From Candidatus Opimibacter iunctus (GTDB lineage Bacteria > Bacteroidota > Bacteroidia > Chitinophagales > Saprospiraceae): a DNA stretch of 64,000 nucleotides. Shown here in pieces: positions 27,774 to 36,844 of this stretch. Position 1 is the first letter of the stretch; each line of letters opens with the position of its first letter. The position numbers and the translations under genes are program-made. The notes beneath the pieces were generated by a model. The model was not told where the DNA came from. It worked only from the letters and a program-made list of their open reading frames with translations, and searched no databases. The DNA lies in the NCBI GenBank assembly GCA_016716665.1, contig JADJVH010000002.1:459372-523371 (forward strand), in the 5' to 3' direction.

Positions 27774-28073
27774 ATGAGCAAACTAAAGAATATTCACCCG
27801 GGCGAAGTCCTCAAAGAGGAGTTTCTTGAGCCACTGGGCATAACTGCATACCGACTGTCCAAGGATACCTTTATCCCACAGACACGTATCAGTGAGATCC
27901 TCAAAGGGAGAAGAAGGGTAACTGCTGACAGTGCTTTGCGATTTGCCAAGTATTTTGGCACCAGTGCTAAGTCTTGGCTTGGCCTTCAAGATGATTACGA
28001 TTTGGAGGAGGAAGGGATAAACAAGAAAGCCGAGTTAGATGAAATTCCAAAGATTAATACTAACGCAGCATAG
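27774..28073 (+). CDS. higA: HigA-family addiction-module antitoxin (orphaned)
   Basis: 99 residues with an HTH (XRE) domain: IHPGEVLKEEFLEPLGITAYRLSKDTFIPQTRISEILKGRRRVTADSALRFAKYFGTSAKSWLGLQDDYDLE. This matches the HigA family, which binds its own promoter and the HigB toxin. Directly upstream lies a broken HigB remnant, so this is now an antitoxin without its cognate toxin. It may persist as an autoregulator, or protect against related toxins elsewhere. The start ATG at 27774 is supported by homologues beginning near IHPGEVL. Confidence 0.92.
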   Translation: MSKLKNIHPGEVLKEEFLEPLGITAYRLSKDTFIPQTRISEILKGRRRVTADSALRFAKYFGTSAKSWLGLQDDYDLEEEGINKKAELDEIPKINTNAA

Positions 28074-28480
28074 CATTGGCTTCTCGCCACGGCGGATAAC
28101 TACACCTCATTGCTTTGTGTCTTCAAGCAGGATTCACTATCTTCAAGTTGAAGAAATGGATCGCCAAATCGTGAAGTCCGGGTCGTTATAGGCAATTAGG
28201 ATAATTGAACAACGAATAAAGCAACAACCATTCTTTCATTTTTATCGTCCACTAAATATGCCAATGAGTCACAAACAAATTCATCACAAATAATATTTGA
28301 AAGAGATTTTAGTAGTCCATTTCAAAGTGTATAGGGGAGAAACAACATAAATGTGTCAATTATTATAAATAAGGGGACCTATAATAACCTTATATTAGCC
28401 TCATCTCTCCCTCCGGGGAAAGTTGAAGAAATATCTTCGAGATGGTATTTAGAGGTGCCCATAAACACTAGATCAAATCA
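28074..28480. other. A+T-rich intergenic region, no gene seen
   Basis: About 400 bases without a supportable frame; clearly more A+T-rich than the genes to the left. It marks the start of an A+T-rich accessory stretch. No exact promoter box was assigned for the gene at 28481. Confidence 0.5.
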
Positions 28481-29104
28481 ATGAAAACACGTAGCCTACT
28501 ATTTTTTTACTTGTTAACACCTTGTATTCTCCTTCATGGCCAGGAGAATGAACGCCAAATTAGTGTACGAGGTCAAGTCACTAAAGAATTTACTGCAACG
28601 GGAGCAACCCTAAGCCTGACTATTTCGGAACAACAACCGAATGAATATACCCGCACTTCTTACATACCATTTGAGGCGGCATACACCAATTTTATTGAGG
28701 AACTATTCACACTAGGTATCAATGAGAATCAGTTAGAAAAAAATCCAAGAGCATCGCCTCATTTTGATCCCATGATTTCAAGAGATTATATACTTCAAAC
28801 AGGCAATCTTGATCTGGTTGAAAAAATATTATCCGTAAAAGCAAATGGTGTTCGATTTAACAATGTAAATTTTACGTTTACCAGCAATGATCCTTCCATT
28901 GAAGCCATTCTGGCTAAAGCAGCACTGGAGGATGCAAGAACAAAAGCTAAGCACATAAATGATATGGCAAATCTTAAAGTGGGTAAAGTGAAAAGCATTT
29001 CTGATTACTCCAATGGATGTTGTCAAAATCTTCAGAGCTCCGGTTCCAGCAAAAAAGAAGTTGTCTACCAGGTAACTGCTACTTTCGAATTATTAGATAA
29101 GTGA
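28481..29104 (+). CDS. SIMPL-domain (DUF541) secreted protein
   Basis: 207 residues. Signal peptide MKTRSLLFFYLLTPCILLHGQ. The mature protein begins ISVRGQVTKEFTATGATLSLTISEQ, the typical first strand of SIMPL/DUF541 proteins, and includes the repeated helix region ILAKAALEDARTKAKHINDMANLKVGKVKSISDYS, which closes the fold. DUF541 proteins are periplasmic oligomers of poorly known function. It is followed 6 bases later by a second SIMPL-like gene, so the two form a tandem pair. Confidence 0.85.
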   Translation: MKTRSLLFFYLLTPCILLHGQENERQISVRGQVTKEFTATGATLSLTISEQQPNEYTRTSYIPFEAAYTNFIEELFTLGINENQLEKNPRASPHFDPMISRDYILQTGNLDLVEKILSVKANGVRFNNVNFTFTSNDPSIEAILAKAALEDARTKAKHINDMANLKVGKVKSISDYSNGCCQNLQSSGSSKKEVVYQVTATFELLDK

Positions 29105-29110
29105 AAACGA

Positions 29111-29754
29111 ATGAGAATCACAATATTGCTTCTCCTCTCATTTATGCTTTCGTATCACCTGGAAGGACAACAAACTGATACATTACTATTATTCGTAAAA
29201 GGAAGTGAATGTAACCAACATACTCCGATTGGTTATGGCATGATAATAATTTTTAAGGACGATCCTTCAAAATGCGATCCGCTCAGAGGATACGAGCCGG
29301 TAGATGAACAAATCAAACACTTTAAGGAGTCCCTTGCCGCAGAAGGAATTGATACACTTCAATTCGCAAAATATTCTTATTCACCACAATATTACAAGAG
29401 CTATCCCTAGGCTATTCGAATAGGGTCCAAAGAAAATTTATCTTATCCAGATTAACACCCGAAGAGGTGCGTAAAGCAAATCAAATTTCTAAAAGGCATT
29501 TTACAGATATCGAATCTACCGTGCTTGAGTATGAAGATATTCGACCTCCATTGGATCTGGCATTAAGCGCCTTTACCAACGCCAAAATAAAAGCAGAAAA
29601 AATGTCATACGCGTTAGGCATGAAAGTTGAAAAGGTAATAAGGATAGATGATGTTTATGGAGGAACTCCTTACAAGGAAGTTGAAGGATTCTTCGCTTAC
29701 ATTGATAAACACTGCTATGATTTATATGTAATGTTTTTATTGACTAAAAATTAA
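29111..29754 (+). pseudogene. Second SIMPL-like protein, frameshifted near 29390
   Basis: The first frame (29111-29410, 99 residues) has a signal peptide MRITILLLLSFMLSYHLEGQ and a first SIMPL strand (DTLLLFVKGSE). Around 29380-29400 the coding signal moves to another frame, which reads LQELSLGYSNRVQRKFILSRL, then TPEEVRKANQIS, and continues to 29754 with the conserved helix ALSAFTNAKIKAEKMSYALGMKVEKVIRIDD. The pair aligns with the gene just upstream, supporting one ancestral SIMPL frame of about 214 residues. It is a pseudogene, or a real gene with one indel error in an A/T-rich stretch. Confidence 0.75.
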
Positions 29755-30102
29755 GCCTCTTCTGTTTCACGGAATAGCTGCCATTAAACCAAATCTATGA
29801 AAACACCATCTTTAGTACTTTTGGATTCCCATTTTTCTACGGCTCTTTTGTGGCTAATATTTATTCTTCGAGAGGAATGAAATAATAGGAATACCAAATT
29901 GGTGAAAACAACAACCTACAACATTGGCTTTAGTCAATGGCGGAATGAGAAATACTCAAAGATCTTTATCTGGAAACAAATTATTGGGGCTCAGAGAAAA
30001 AGTGAATTGAATCGCCACTGCCCATAGCCTTGATCGTTTTACGAATTTTAAAGTTCGGAATTTGACAATTATGTAATTTTCTGGTTTACCCAAAATCTTG
30101 AT
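29755..30102. other. A+T-rich intergenic region, no supported gene
   Basis: About 350 bases. The only start-to-stop frame of note is about 27 codons (ATG near 29797) and is not supported. No repeat was recognised. Confidence 0.45.
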
Positions 30103-30957
30103 ATGATGATGAGAAAGATAATTCTAACAGCGCTCTTTTCATATACCTGCTTTCCATTGGTGTCTCAACTTATCACTTATTATAATTACCTCAACTATAC
30201 CTCGAGATGGCAATACAAGTTAGAGTATTTCGGTATTAATGGCCTGAATGGGTATAATGAATACAATTATATTATTGTTGGTGACACCTTGATCGAAGGC
30301 ATCGGATATTATAAGGTTAGGGAGCAAATCAGGGGTACTGAGTTAACGCCAATGCCTCATGTGAATGTTGGCTCCTTGCATTATGTATATGCTTTACGAG
30401 AGACACCAGACAGTCTATTTATCTATAGATATCCAAATGGAAGAGTTGATTCCATTTCGCAGACTCCTGACGGTTGGACCGGAAGGAGTGTTTTGGACGT
30501 AGCCGGTCAATTGCCCCATCGGGTTTATTGGTCACGCTATCATCCCATTCAAGGATGGATTGAAGGTATTGGCTTGGGACAATTCGGAGGTCAATACCCC
30601 TATGAACTGAGCACAAAATATTTTGTCTGCTATACCCGAGACTCATTGTCGACCAAGTTGTATGCAGATACTTGCATTATCGCGGATTTCTTAACCTCGA
30701 CTGAAGGGCCCATTAATGATTTTAAAATCGCTTTAGCTCCAAATCCTGCCAATGATTTTGTAACTATTCTAAATGCAGATCAAATACCTGGACCTTATAA
30801 AATACGCCTATATACTCCTGATGGAAGGCAAGTGTTAGCCTATGAAGGAACTGGTGAAGAGCCCATTGATATTCATACGTTGGATGATGGAATTTATTTC
30901 GTATGTATTAGTCTTGACAAAAAGAGAATTATATCTAAATTGGTTGTATACAGATAA
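30103..30957 (+). CDS. T9SS type A sorting-domain protein
   Basis: 284 residues. Signal peptide (MMMRKIILTALFSYTCFPLVSQ). Residues ~25-195 are a beta-rich domain with many Tyr/Gly and no known catalytic motif (DTLIEGIGYYKVREQI, DSLFIYRYPNGRVDSI), a module often found in Bacteroidota next to a sorting domain. The C-terminus from about 208 is a type A T9SS signal: FKIALAPNPANDFVTIL ... YTPDGRQVLAYEG ... LDDGIYFVCISLDKKRIISKLVVYR. It is therefore exported through T9SS to the surface or medium. It is the first of three exported proteins in this A+T-rich stretch. Confidence 0.85.
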   Translation: MMMRKIILTALFSYTCFPLVSQLITYYNYLNYTSRWQYKLEYFGINGLNGYNEYNYIIVGDTLIEGIGYYKVREQIRGTELTPMPHVNVGSLHYVYALRETPDSLFIYRYPNGRVDSISQTPDGWTGRSVLDVAGQLPHRVYWSRYHPIQGWIEGIGLGQFGGQYPYELSTKYFVCYTRDSLSTKLYADTCIIADFLTSTEGPINDFKIALAPNPANDFVTILNADQIPGPYKIRLYTPDGRQVLAYEGTGEEPIDIHTLDDGIYFVCISLDKKRIISKLVVYR

Positions 30958-31042
30958 TTACGCATTTCCGACAAATTTGAATCCTTAAAGGGGAGAAGAA
31001 AATAGTTGCCATTTTGAGGATTGATGTTCTGAAAACGTATAA

Positions 31043-31209
31043 CATCGGATGCTCATAAGCAGGGTTATCTACATTGAGAATGCCTCCTTCGCTGGCTTCC
31101 CCTCATTGCCCAACACCAGCTACGGTGGCCTAAGGAAAAAAGTAACTTTGGAAGAAAGAAGCCTTGGAGTCAGCCTCAAACTCAGTCAGCCTGCCTACGA
31201 GCATCCTTC
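31043..31209. repeat. Dispersed repeat, copy A
   Basis: Begins CATCGGATGCTCATAAGCAG and ends GCCTACGAGCATCC. It aligns with 34871-35088 in the same orientation, with an extra ~50 bases in copy B. Shared blocks include GCTCATAAGCA, GGAAAAA.GTAA.TTTGGA and CAAACTCAGTC.GCCTG. No coding potential is supported. Confidence 0.75.
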
Positions 31210-31369
31210 ACCGTTAAAGACACTTTACGCATTTGTGCTATTTCCGGAGAGTTGTTCTTCTTCTCAAGGTTATTACTAAAGATCCCAATTAAACACGCGG
31301 CCAAAAAACGTCGTTCTATGCATGAACTTTGTTTTATTGGGTTTGTTAACAAAAACTAAACCTTTAATA

Positions 31370-32803
31370 ATGAGATATCGAGTAGTTTTCGCAACAATGG
31401 TAGCCCTGATGCTGTGGAATTTGGCTGCTTCTCAAACTATGGTTAGCGGTGGCATTTATGACAATACCACCTGGACATTGGCCAACAGCCCTTATTTGAT
31501 GACGGGCAGTATTGTGGTCTTTCCTGGCGTGACCTTGACTATTGAACCCGGAGTGGAGGTAAGGGTGAAAGAGTATGGTTTGTCAGAAAGTCAATACTAC
31601 CTTGAGACGCGGGGCACCATCAACATGGTTGGTCAACCCGCTGCCCCTATTACTTTCAGGGCGGATACGGCTTTGACTACTGTGGGTACCTGGGCAGGGT
31701 TTATCATAAAGAATTCGCAGGGAGGATCCATCAATTACAATTATGTAAACATTTCAAATGCTGTTAACTGCTTCGTGTATGACGCCGGATTACCTGGTTT
31801 GATTCAATTGAATGAGAGCACTTTTAGTTACAACTTCTACGCCATAGTAGTAGGCCTCGACCTCATCGCTGAAAATTGCACCTTTGCAAACAATGACATC
31901 GCCATTTACGGTTGGAGCAATTTTACCTTCAACAATTGTGTTTTCGACAACAACCTGTCTGCCATGTCTGTTTACGCCAGCAGTTTCGAAATGAAAAACT
32001 GCATAGTGAGCAACAACAACCTCGGCGTCAGGCTCAACTCAGGTGCCTTAAATGGTATTTTGGTAAAGAACACTCTTTTCGAAAACAACCTTCTTGCCTT
32101 CGATAATGCCAACAATGGCCTTATCGACTCATGCAATTTCATCGACAACATGGAGGCTGTGACGAACACCACATACCTGAATATCAGCAATAGCAATTTC
32201 GATAACAACACAACAGCATTACAGGTGGGTTTCGGTACCAAGGTGCATGACTGCCAAATTGTTAGAAATGAGACAGGTGTGGCACTTGGCCCTATTTCCT
32301 TCGGGCAGCCAATGCCGGTGATCGAGAACAACCGTATCTGCTTCAACCAATCATACAATATTGATAACCGGACAGACATCAATATGTTCATCCCCACGAA
32401 TTGTTTCTGCATTACCGATTCAGCTGAAATAGAAGCCAGGATTTTAGATGGATACGATGACATTACCAGGGGGCTGATCAGCTATGCCATATTCGACACC
32501 ACGTGCACCATAAGGCAGAGCGTGGTTGATAAATCAGGGGCTACTACTTCATTGAAGGACAGCGAAGCTTTAGAAACAGTGCACGTATATCCCATTCCAG
32601 TCACGGACCAACTAACCATCAATAATAGCAATGCATTTGCTGCTTATCGCTTAGTGTCGCTCACAGGGCAGGAGGTGATGGGAGGAGGCCTTAAGGAAGG
32701 AATCAATACTGTTGACGTATCCTATATGCCTGCCGGCACATATTTTCTGGGCCTTTATGGTGCAGGGAAGGAAAGCCTTTTCTTTACCGTGATGCATAAC
32801 TAA
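31370..32803 (+). CDS. Secreted parallel beta-helix protein with T9SS type A sorting domain
   Basis: 477 residues from ATG 31370, which starts the signal peptide (MRYRVVFATMVALMLWNLAASQ); an in-frame ATG at 31322 would add 16 non-signal residues. Residues ~30-115 match the usual entry of beta-helix proteins (WTLANSPYLMTGSIVVFPGVTLTIEPGVEV, PITFRADTALTT). Residues ~120-340 are right-handed beta-helix coils rich in Asn/Phe ladders (NCTFANNDIAIYGWSNFTFNNCVFDNN). The C-terminus (~405-477) is a type A sorting domain: HVYPIPVTDQLTINNSN ... GTYFLGLYGAGKESLFFTVMHN. A role in binding or cutting polysaccharide is possible, but no catalytic residues can be assigned. Confidence 0.88.
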   Translation: MRYRVVFATMVALMLWNLAASQTMVSGGIYDNTTWTLANSPYLMTGSIVVFPGVTLTIEPGVEVRVKEYGLSESQYYLETRGTINMVGQPAAPITFRADTALTTVGTWAGFIIKNSQGGSINYNYVNISNAVNCFVYDAGLPGLIQLNESTFSYNFYAIVVGLDLIAENCTFANNDIAIYGWSNFTFNNCVFDNNLSAMSVYASSFEMKNCIVSNNNLGVRLNSGALNGILVKNTLFENNLLAFDNANNGLIDSCNFIDNMEAVTNTTYLNISNSNFDNNTTALQVGFGTKVHDCQIVRNETGVALGPISFGQPMPVIENNRICFNQSYNIDNRTDINMFIPTNCFCITDSAEIEARILDGYDDITRGLISYAIFDTTCTIRQSVVDKSGATTSLKDSEALETVHVYPIPVTDQLTINNSNAFAAYRLVSLTGQEVMGGGLKEGINTVDVSYMPAGTYFLGLYGAGKESLFFTVMHN

Positions 32804-33025
32804 AGCCAGGAGAGGTTTGGAGCTAATCTGAAAATTAATCGAATATATGATAATCATAAGATTGGTTAAGCGAAAGGAGGATATCTTACAGCGCTAAGTT
32901 AGCGTGCTGATACTGAATGGGAATCAACTATACTATATGGCGTATATAGTAGCACCCGCCAGTATTCTATCGATCTTTATACCGATCTTATATTGCCTTT
33001 AAAACTCGAAACAAAAATAATCAAG

Positions 33026-34573
33026 ATGAAAAATGTATTTTTTATACTCTTACTCATTTCTTCTTCAATAGCCAATGCTACCGTGTGTAACGTTGATATT
33101 ATACTGGCTTCACAAGCTGATGTAGACAATTATGCCGGCACATATGGATGTGATTCCATCATGGGAAACGTAGAAATTACCGGAGGCGTTACCAGCTTGA
33201 CTGGATTAAGTGGTATTAAATATATTAATGGTTCTTTTAGTATACAATACTCAAGTCTAACTACTACTGCAGGAATGAGTATGCTTAAAACTGTAAATGG
33301 AAATATGTTCATAGCATTTAACAGCTCACTCATCAGCATTAATGGCTGGAATAGCCTTACAGATGTTGGAGGGAATATAGCTATTCAAAATAATGCTTCA
33401 GTTGTATTGATTGATTTTGATAAAGTTAAAAATGTCGGATTTAACAGTACTGATCCAACAAGTAATATAGTTGGTGTCTTTGGGAATGCGTCCATTACAT
33501 CCATCAACACGTTTAAATCTCTGGAGGAATATAATGGAGAGTTGAATTTTGGTGGCAATCCCTTGCTGGAGAGTATATTAGGATTTGATAGCTTGAAAAC
33601 GGTTACTTCTATCCGGATTTTAGACCAAAATTTAAGTAATATCAGTGGTTTTAGCGCCATAGATTCATTGGATAAATTTTATATCAATGGTCCAAATAAC
33701 CTGGTTAACCTTGATGCGATGAGTCAGGTACTGACCATCAAAGAATTAACGCTGGCGTACATGCCTAACCTGCAAAACATAGATGGATTTTCTCAATTGA
33801 TCAAGGCTGGTGATATAATATTGTCTGGAATTCGGGATTTAAAGGAAGTAAATCTGCCGAATTTAGCCACCGTCAACAGGATTTCTTTATTTGATTTGGA
33901 CAGTGTAGCCGTGTTAAATAACATCGGAGCTCTGGAAAGAGCTAACCTCGTGGCTATTACATATCTACCATTATTGCAGTCCATTCCAACTTTTAATAAT
34001 CTTGCAGGCATCTATGAGGATTTAACCTTGAGCCATAATCCTTTGCTTGAGGACATCTCAGGGCTTTACAATTTGGAATACCTGAATGATATCAGGATAG
34101 AGTTTAACCCACTGGTAAACACTTGCTGTTTCATTGCTGAGCTGCAAAGAATAGGTAGAATACAATCATTGATTATTTTAGATCAGAATGGGCCTGAATG
34201 TTCAGATATTATAGATCTATTAGCAGAAGATTGCCAGGATATTGATTTTGATTTTCTTGTAGTTGGTGACAATTGCAACCTTCGTTATAATCCTAACCAG
34301 CTCGATACAGATAATGATGGTATCGGTGATGTCTGTGATAATTGTCCTCTGCTAGCCAATCCGGACCAGTTAGATGATAATCAAGATGGAATTGGAGATG
34401 CTTGTAGCTCAGGAACAAACGCTACAGCGCAGAATATTGAAGTGCAAGAAGCTGATATATTCATATCCAATCCGGCAAGGGGAGTTATTATGAAATCCTC
34501 GAATGGACTGTGCTACAGGATAAGTGTTGATAATCAAGGGAATATTTATTCCATGGAAGTTCAATGCCCATAA
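33026..34573 (+). CDS. Secreted leucine-rich/receptor-L-domain-like protein with thrombospondin type 3 repeats
   Basis: 515 residues from ATG 33026 (signal peptide MKNVFFILLLISSSIANA); the in-frame ATG at 32993 precedes it without signal character. Residues ~25-390 are LRR/receptor-L-like coils (ITGGVTSLTGLSGIKYINGSFSIQY, LTDVGGNIAIQNNASVVLIDFDKVKNV). About 425-462 contain two calcium-binding thrombospondin type 3 repeats (DTDNDGIGDVCDNCP, NQDGIGDAC). The last ~40 residues (DIFISNPARGVIMKSSNGLCYRI ... MEVQCP) form a short strand-rich end seen on some Bacteroidota secreted proteins, not a classic sorting domain. Likely a surface adhesion or recognition protein. Confidence 0.82.
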   Translation: MKNVFFILLLISSSIANATVCNVDIILASQADVDNYAGTYGCDSIMGNVEITGGVTSLTGLSGIKYINGSFSIQYSSLTTTAGMSMLKTVNGNMFIAFNSSLISINGWNSLTDVGGNIAIQNNASVVLIDFDKVKNVGFNSTDPTSNIVGVFGNASITSINTFKSLEEYNGELNFGGNPLLESILGFDSLKTVTSIRILDQNLSNISGFSAIDSLDKFYINGPNNLVNLDAMSQVLTIKELTLAYMPNLQNIDGFSQLIKAGDIILSGIRDLKEVNLPNLATVNRISLFDLDSVAVLNNIGALERANLVAITYLPLLQSIPTFNNLAGIYEDLTLSHNPLLEDISGLYNLEYLNDIRIEFNPLVNTCCFIAELQRIGRIQSLIILDQNGPECSDIIDLLAEDCQDIDFDFLVVGDNCNLRYNPNQLDTDNDGIGDVCDNCPLLANPDQLDDNQDGIGDACSSGTNATAQNIEVQEADIFISNPARGVIMKSSNGLCYRISVDNQGNIYSMEVQCP

Positions 34574-35139
34574 TATTTTAAGCTTATAGTAAATGAAATT
34601 ACCTGCCCTGATAGGAGCACTTTGGCTTTGGTAAGTCACAAGAGCAATATACCTATTACGAATAGTATTTATTCAGGGCAAGGAACCATAAAATGGCTAG
34701 TTAACGAGAGCTTACATGTTAGTATGAGTGAAAGGATAGCACAGTCCTATATACATCTTACGATTCTATTTTCGGTAACAATCATATTTTTGTTGGTTAC
34801 CATTTACCAAGGGTAGGATAAGCATACCGGAAAGGAAAATTCTATCTGAAAGTATAATAGCTGCGTCTATCATCGGTTGCTCATAAGCAAGGCTATCCAC
34901 ATTGGGGATGCCTTCTTCGCTTACTTTCGCTCTAATCCTGACACAAGCTCCGGCGACCAAATGAATCACCTGCGCTACCAAGCCACCTGCTTAGCGTAGC
35001 TTCGGCGACCAAAGGAAAAACGTAAATTTGGACAAAGGAGCCCGGGAGGCAGCCCCAAACTCAGTCGGCCTGGCTACGAGCATCTTTTAGCGATGTCCGC
35101 AACCTTCTGGAAAAAAGATTAACTAACGACAGACTCTTA
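34574..35139. other. Intergenic region containing dispersed repeat copy B
   Basis: About 570 bases. 34574-34870 shows no supportable gene; one short plus-strand frame near 34622-34816 lacks any sign of coding. The right half is repeat copy B. Confidence 0.5.
34871..35088. repeat. Dispersed repeat, copy B
   Basis: Begins CATCGGTTGCTCATAAGCAA and ends GGCTACGAGCATC. Same orientation as copy A (31043-31209), about 3.8 kb apart. An internal extra part holds CTCCGGCGACCAAATG and CTTCGGCGACCAAAGG. Confidence 0.75.
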
Positions 35140-35547
35140 ATGAGGAATAAATATTGGGCAGTTGCTTACTGGCTACTTTTAATAAGTTGGGCGACCGGAG
35201 CGTTACTATTCATGGCTCGGGTTAAAGGCGGTTTCCTGACAAATTATTTATCAGACTTAACATTTCCTGCTTGGTTTTACATCTATATTCGTGGACTCTC
35301 CACTACAGACAACAGACTGCCCAGCCTATTCATTTTTAAGGAATGGTTTGGAGTCACACCTCAGAGAGCGTTTACCTCAATTCTTTTTGTTGGAATCATT
35401 TCCGAAGTAAAGACTTTTTATTGGCCGACTGGTATTATAACTGGAACTTTTGACTATTTAGATATTGTAGCATATGCACTTGGAGTTTTAGTTTGCTATT
35501 ATTTTGACGTAAGCCAAAGTCGACATGACATAGGGGTTCGGGATTAA
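35140..35547 (+). CDS. Small membrane protein of unknown function
   Basis: 135 residues with four hydrophobic segments (WAVAYWLLLISWATGALLFM, FPAWFYIYI, AFTSILFVGIISEV, YLDIVAYALGVLVCYYFDV). The pattern resembles small bacterial membrane proteins of the DUF2809 kind, but the match is not certain. It stands just downstream of dispersed repeat copy B. Confidence 0.6.
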   Translation: MRNKYWAVAYWLLLISWATGALLFMARVKGGFLTNYLSDLTFPAWFYIYIRGLSTTDNRLPSLFIFKEWFGVTPQRAFTSILFVGIISEVKTFYWPTGIITGTFDYLDIVAYALGVLVCYYFDVSQSRHDIGVRD

Positions 35548-35629
35548 CCGGCTGCACTTAACAAAATGTTTCTGCAGAGATGAAGTGACGTGAAAGCTAT
35601 AAGTATTTATCTTCGTTCAAAGTTTCTTT

Positions 35630-35863
35630 ATGTCAACTGGGCGCGGATTCGGAGGCGCACCACAGCAGAAACACAAACGTTATCGGCAAGTTTGCCAAAC
35701 AACAGGCTTTGTTACGGACAATGTTGAACAAACCGTAAATTTAGCAATGGATGCAGGTGGAACTCTCCTTGAAAATCCAGAAACAAAACCTAGGGGACAA
35801 GTGGAAGCGTATGTAAGAGACCTTGATCGTATTTTAATTGAAATTTGCACACCAACTAACTGA
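35630..35863 (+). pseudogene. VOC/glyoxalase-like fragment (C-terminal half only)
   Basis: The last ~45 residues, VEQTVNLAMDAGGTLLENP and ETKPRGQVEAYVRDLDRILIEIC, match the second half of a VOC metalloenzyme or resistance-protein domain, including the closing Glu that binds metal (IEI). The first half, with the metal-binding His strand, is absent: upstream residues (GRGFGGAPQQKHKRYRQVC) do not fit the family. It is probably a remnant of a gene truncated by recombination. It ends 1 base before the acetyltransferase start. Confidence 0.7.
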
Positions 35864-35864
35864 T

Positions 35865-36326
35865 ATGCCCGACATAAGGAAAATAGAAATCAACGATTTG
35901 GAGCATCTTAAATCGGTTATTGACTCGAATGGACTTTTCCCATCAGACCTTTTGGACGAAATGACCAATGACTATTTTTCGAATGAAAAGACAACTGATA
36001 TTTGGCTGACCAAGGAAATTGACAGCATACCAGCAGCAGTGGTGTACTGTGCACCCGAACGTATGACAGAGGGAACTTTTAACCTGTACCTGATTGCCAT
36101 AAGCAAAAACCTACAAGGAAAGGGAATCAGTTCCGAAATGATGGCTTACCTAGAAAATTTCCTTCGGGAAAATGGCAATCGAATTTTGCTTGTTGAAACA
36201 TCTTCTTTACCTGAATTTGAATTGACAAGGAAATTCTATGACGAGCTAGGGTATAAAAGAGAAGCCGTGATTAGGGAGTTTTATCAAGAAGGAGAAGACA
36301 AGGTCGTGTTTTGGAAAAAGCTTTAA
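35865..36326 (+). CDS. GNAT-family N-acetyltransferase
   Basis: 153 residues from ATG 35865, immediately after the VOC fragment's stop; a longer in-frame start at 35838 overlaps that fragment. GNAT fold: strands and helices ending in LYLIAISKNLQGKGISSEMMAYLENFL, with the acetyl-CoA loop QGKGIS, then ILLVETSSLPEFELTRKFYDELGY and the closing FYQEGEDKVVFWKKL. It transfers an acetyl group to an unknown amine (small molecule, peptide or antibiotic). It is cytosolic. Confidence 0.88.
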   Translation: MPDIRKIEINDLEHLKSVIDSNGLFPSDLLDEMTNDYFSNEKTTDIWLTKEIDSIPAAVVYCAPERMTEGTFNLYLIAISKNLQGKGISSEMMAYLENFLRENGNRILLVETSSLPEFELTRKFYDELGYKREAVIREFYQEGEDKVVFWKKL

Positions 36327-36365
36327 GGCTAATACCATCTGTTGTTAACACTGGTTTTGTGTTAA

Positions 36366-36384
36366 TATGCAGACAGTGCATATA
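36366..36384. promoter_or_regulatory. Inverted repeat ATATGCA-N5-TGCATAT
   Basis: Perfect 7-base arms around GACAG, about 100 bases before the gene at 36482; a candidate operator. A GTTAACAC/GTGTTAAT hairpin lies just before it. Confidence 0.4.
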
Positions 36385-36481
36385 GATCCATTTGAGCGAT
36401 TAGTGAACCTTGGGGCTGGCAAATAGTTTTCGGTTTCAAAAGCACATCAATGCAAAGGCTCAAACCGTTTGATTCATAGAT

Positions 36482-36844
36482 ATGAGAAAGTATATAGAAC
36501 TATTTCTTGCCTTCATCCTGATCCCGCAGCTTGCGCAATCTCAAGGTAGAATTGATACGCTCCGGATCGATCAATTGAGCAAAATCGAATTGATTACAGA
36601 GATCTATAACATCCCACATACCCGATATATCCTGGATCACTTTGTATTCGTCCGGAAGACAGACCTTATTGATCCTGAAGTTCAGTATAACAAAGGTGAA
36701 AGGATATCAGAAGAGTCTAAATCGCTTTTGAACAGGGTTAAGCCAGGAGATACGCTGATCGTTAAAGAAGTCTACGCACTCAACAGTGAATCTCCGGATA
36801 AAGGTCTGATAAAATTGCCTGAGAGGAAGTTCCTGGTGGAATAG
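36482..36844 (+). CDS. Small secreted protein of unknown function
   Basis: 120 residues. Signal peptide MRKYIELFLAFILIPQLAQSQ. The mature part is short and strand-rich (YILDHFVFVRKTDLIDPE, LLNRVKPGDTLIVKEVYALNSESPDKGLIKLPERKFLVE). The last ~45 residues faintly recall the closing beta strands of the gliding protein GldM (GDxLIxxxVxAxxxDGxxxxLPxxxF), but it is too short to call. Preceded by an inverted repeat. Confidence 0.6.
   Translation: MRKYIELFLAFILIPQLAQSQGRIDTLRIDQLSKIELITEIYNIPHTRYILDHFVFVRKTDLIDPEVQYNKGERISEESKSLLNRVKPGDTLIVKEVYALNSESPDKGLIKLPERKFLVE

Noticed and set aside
29797..29880. 27-codon hydrophobic small protein
   Set aside because: No ribosome site, promoter or conservation that I can support.
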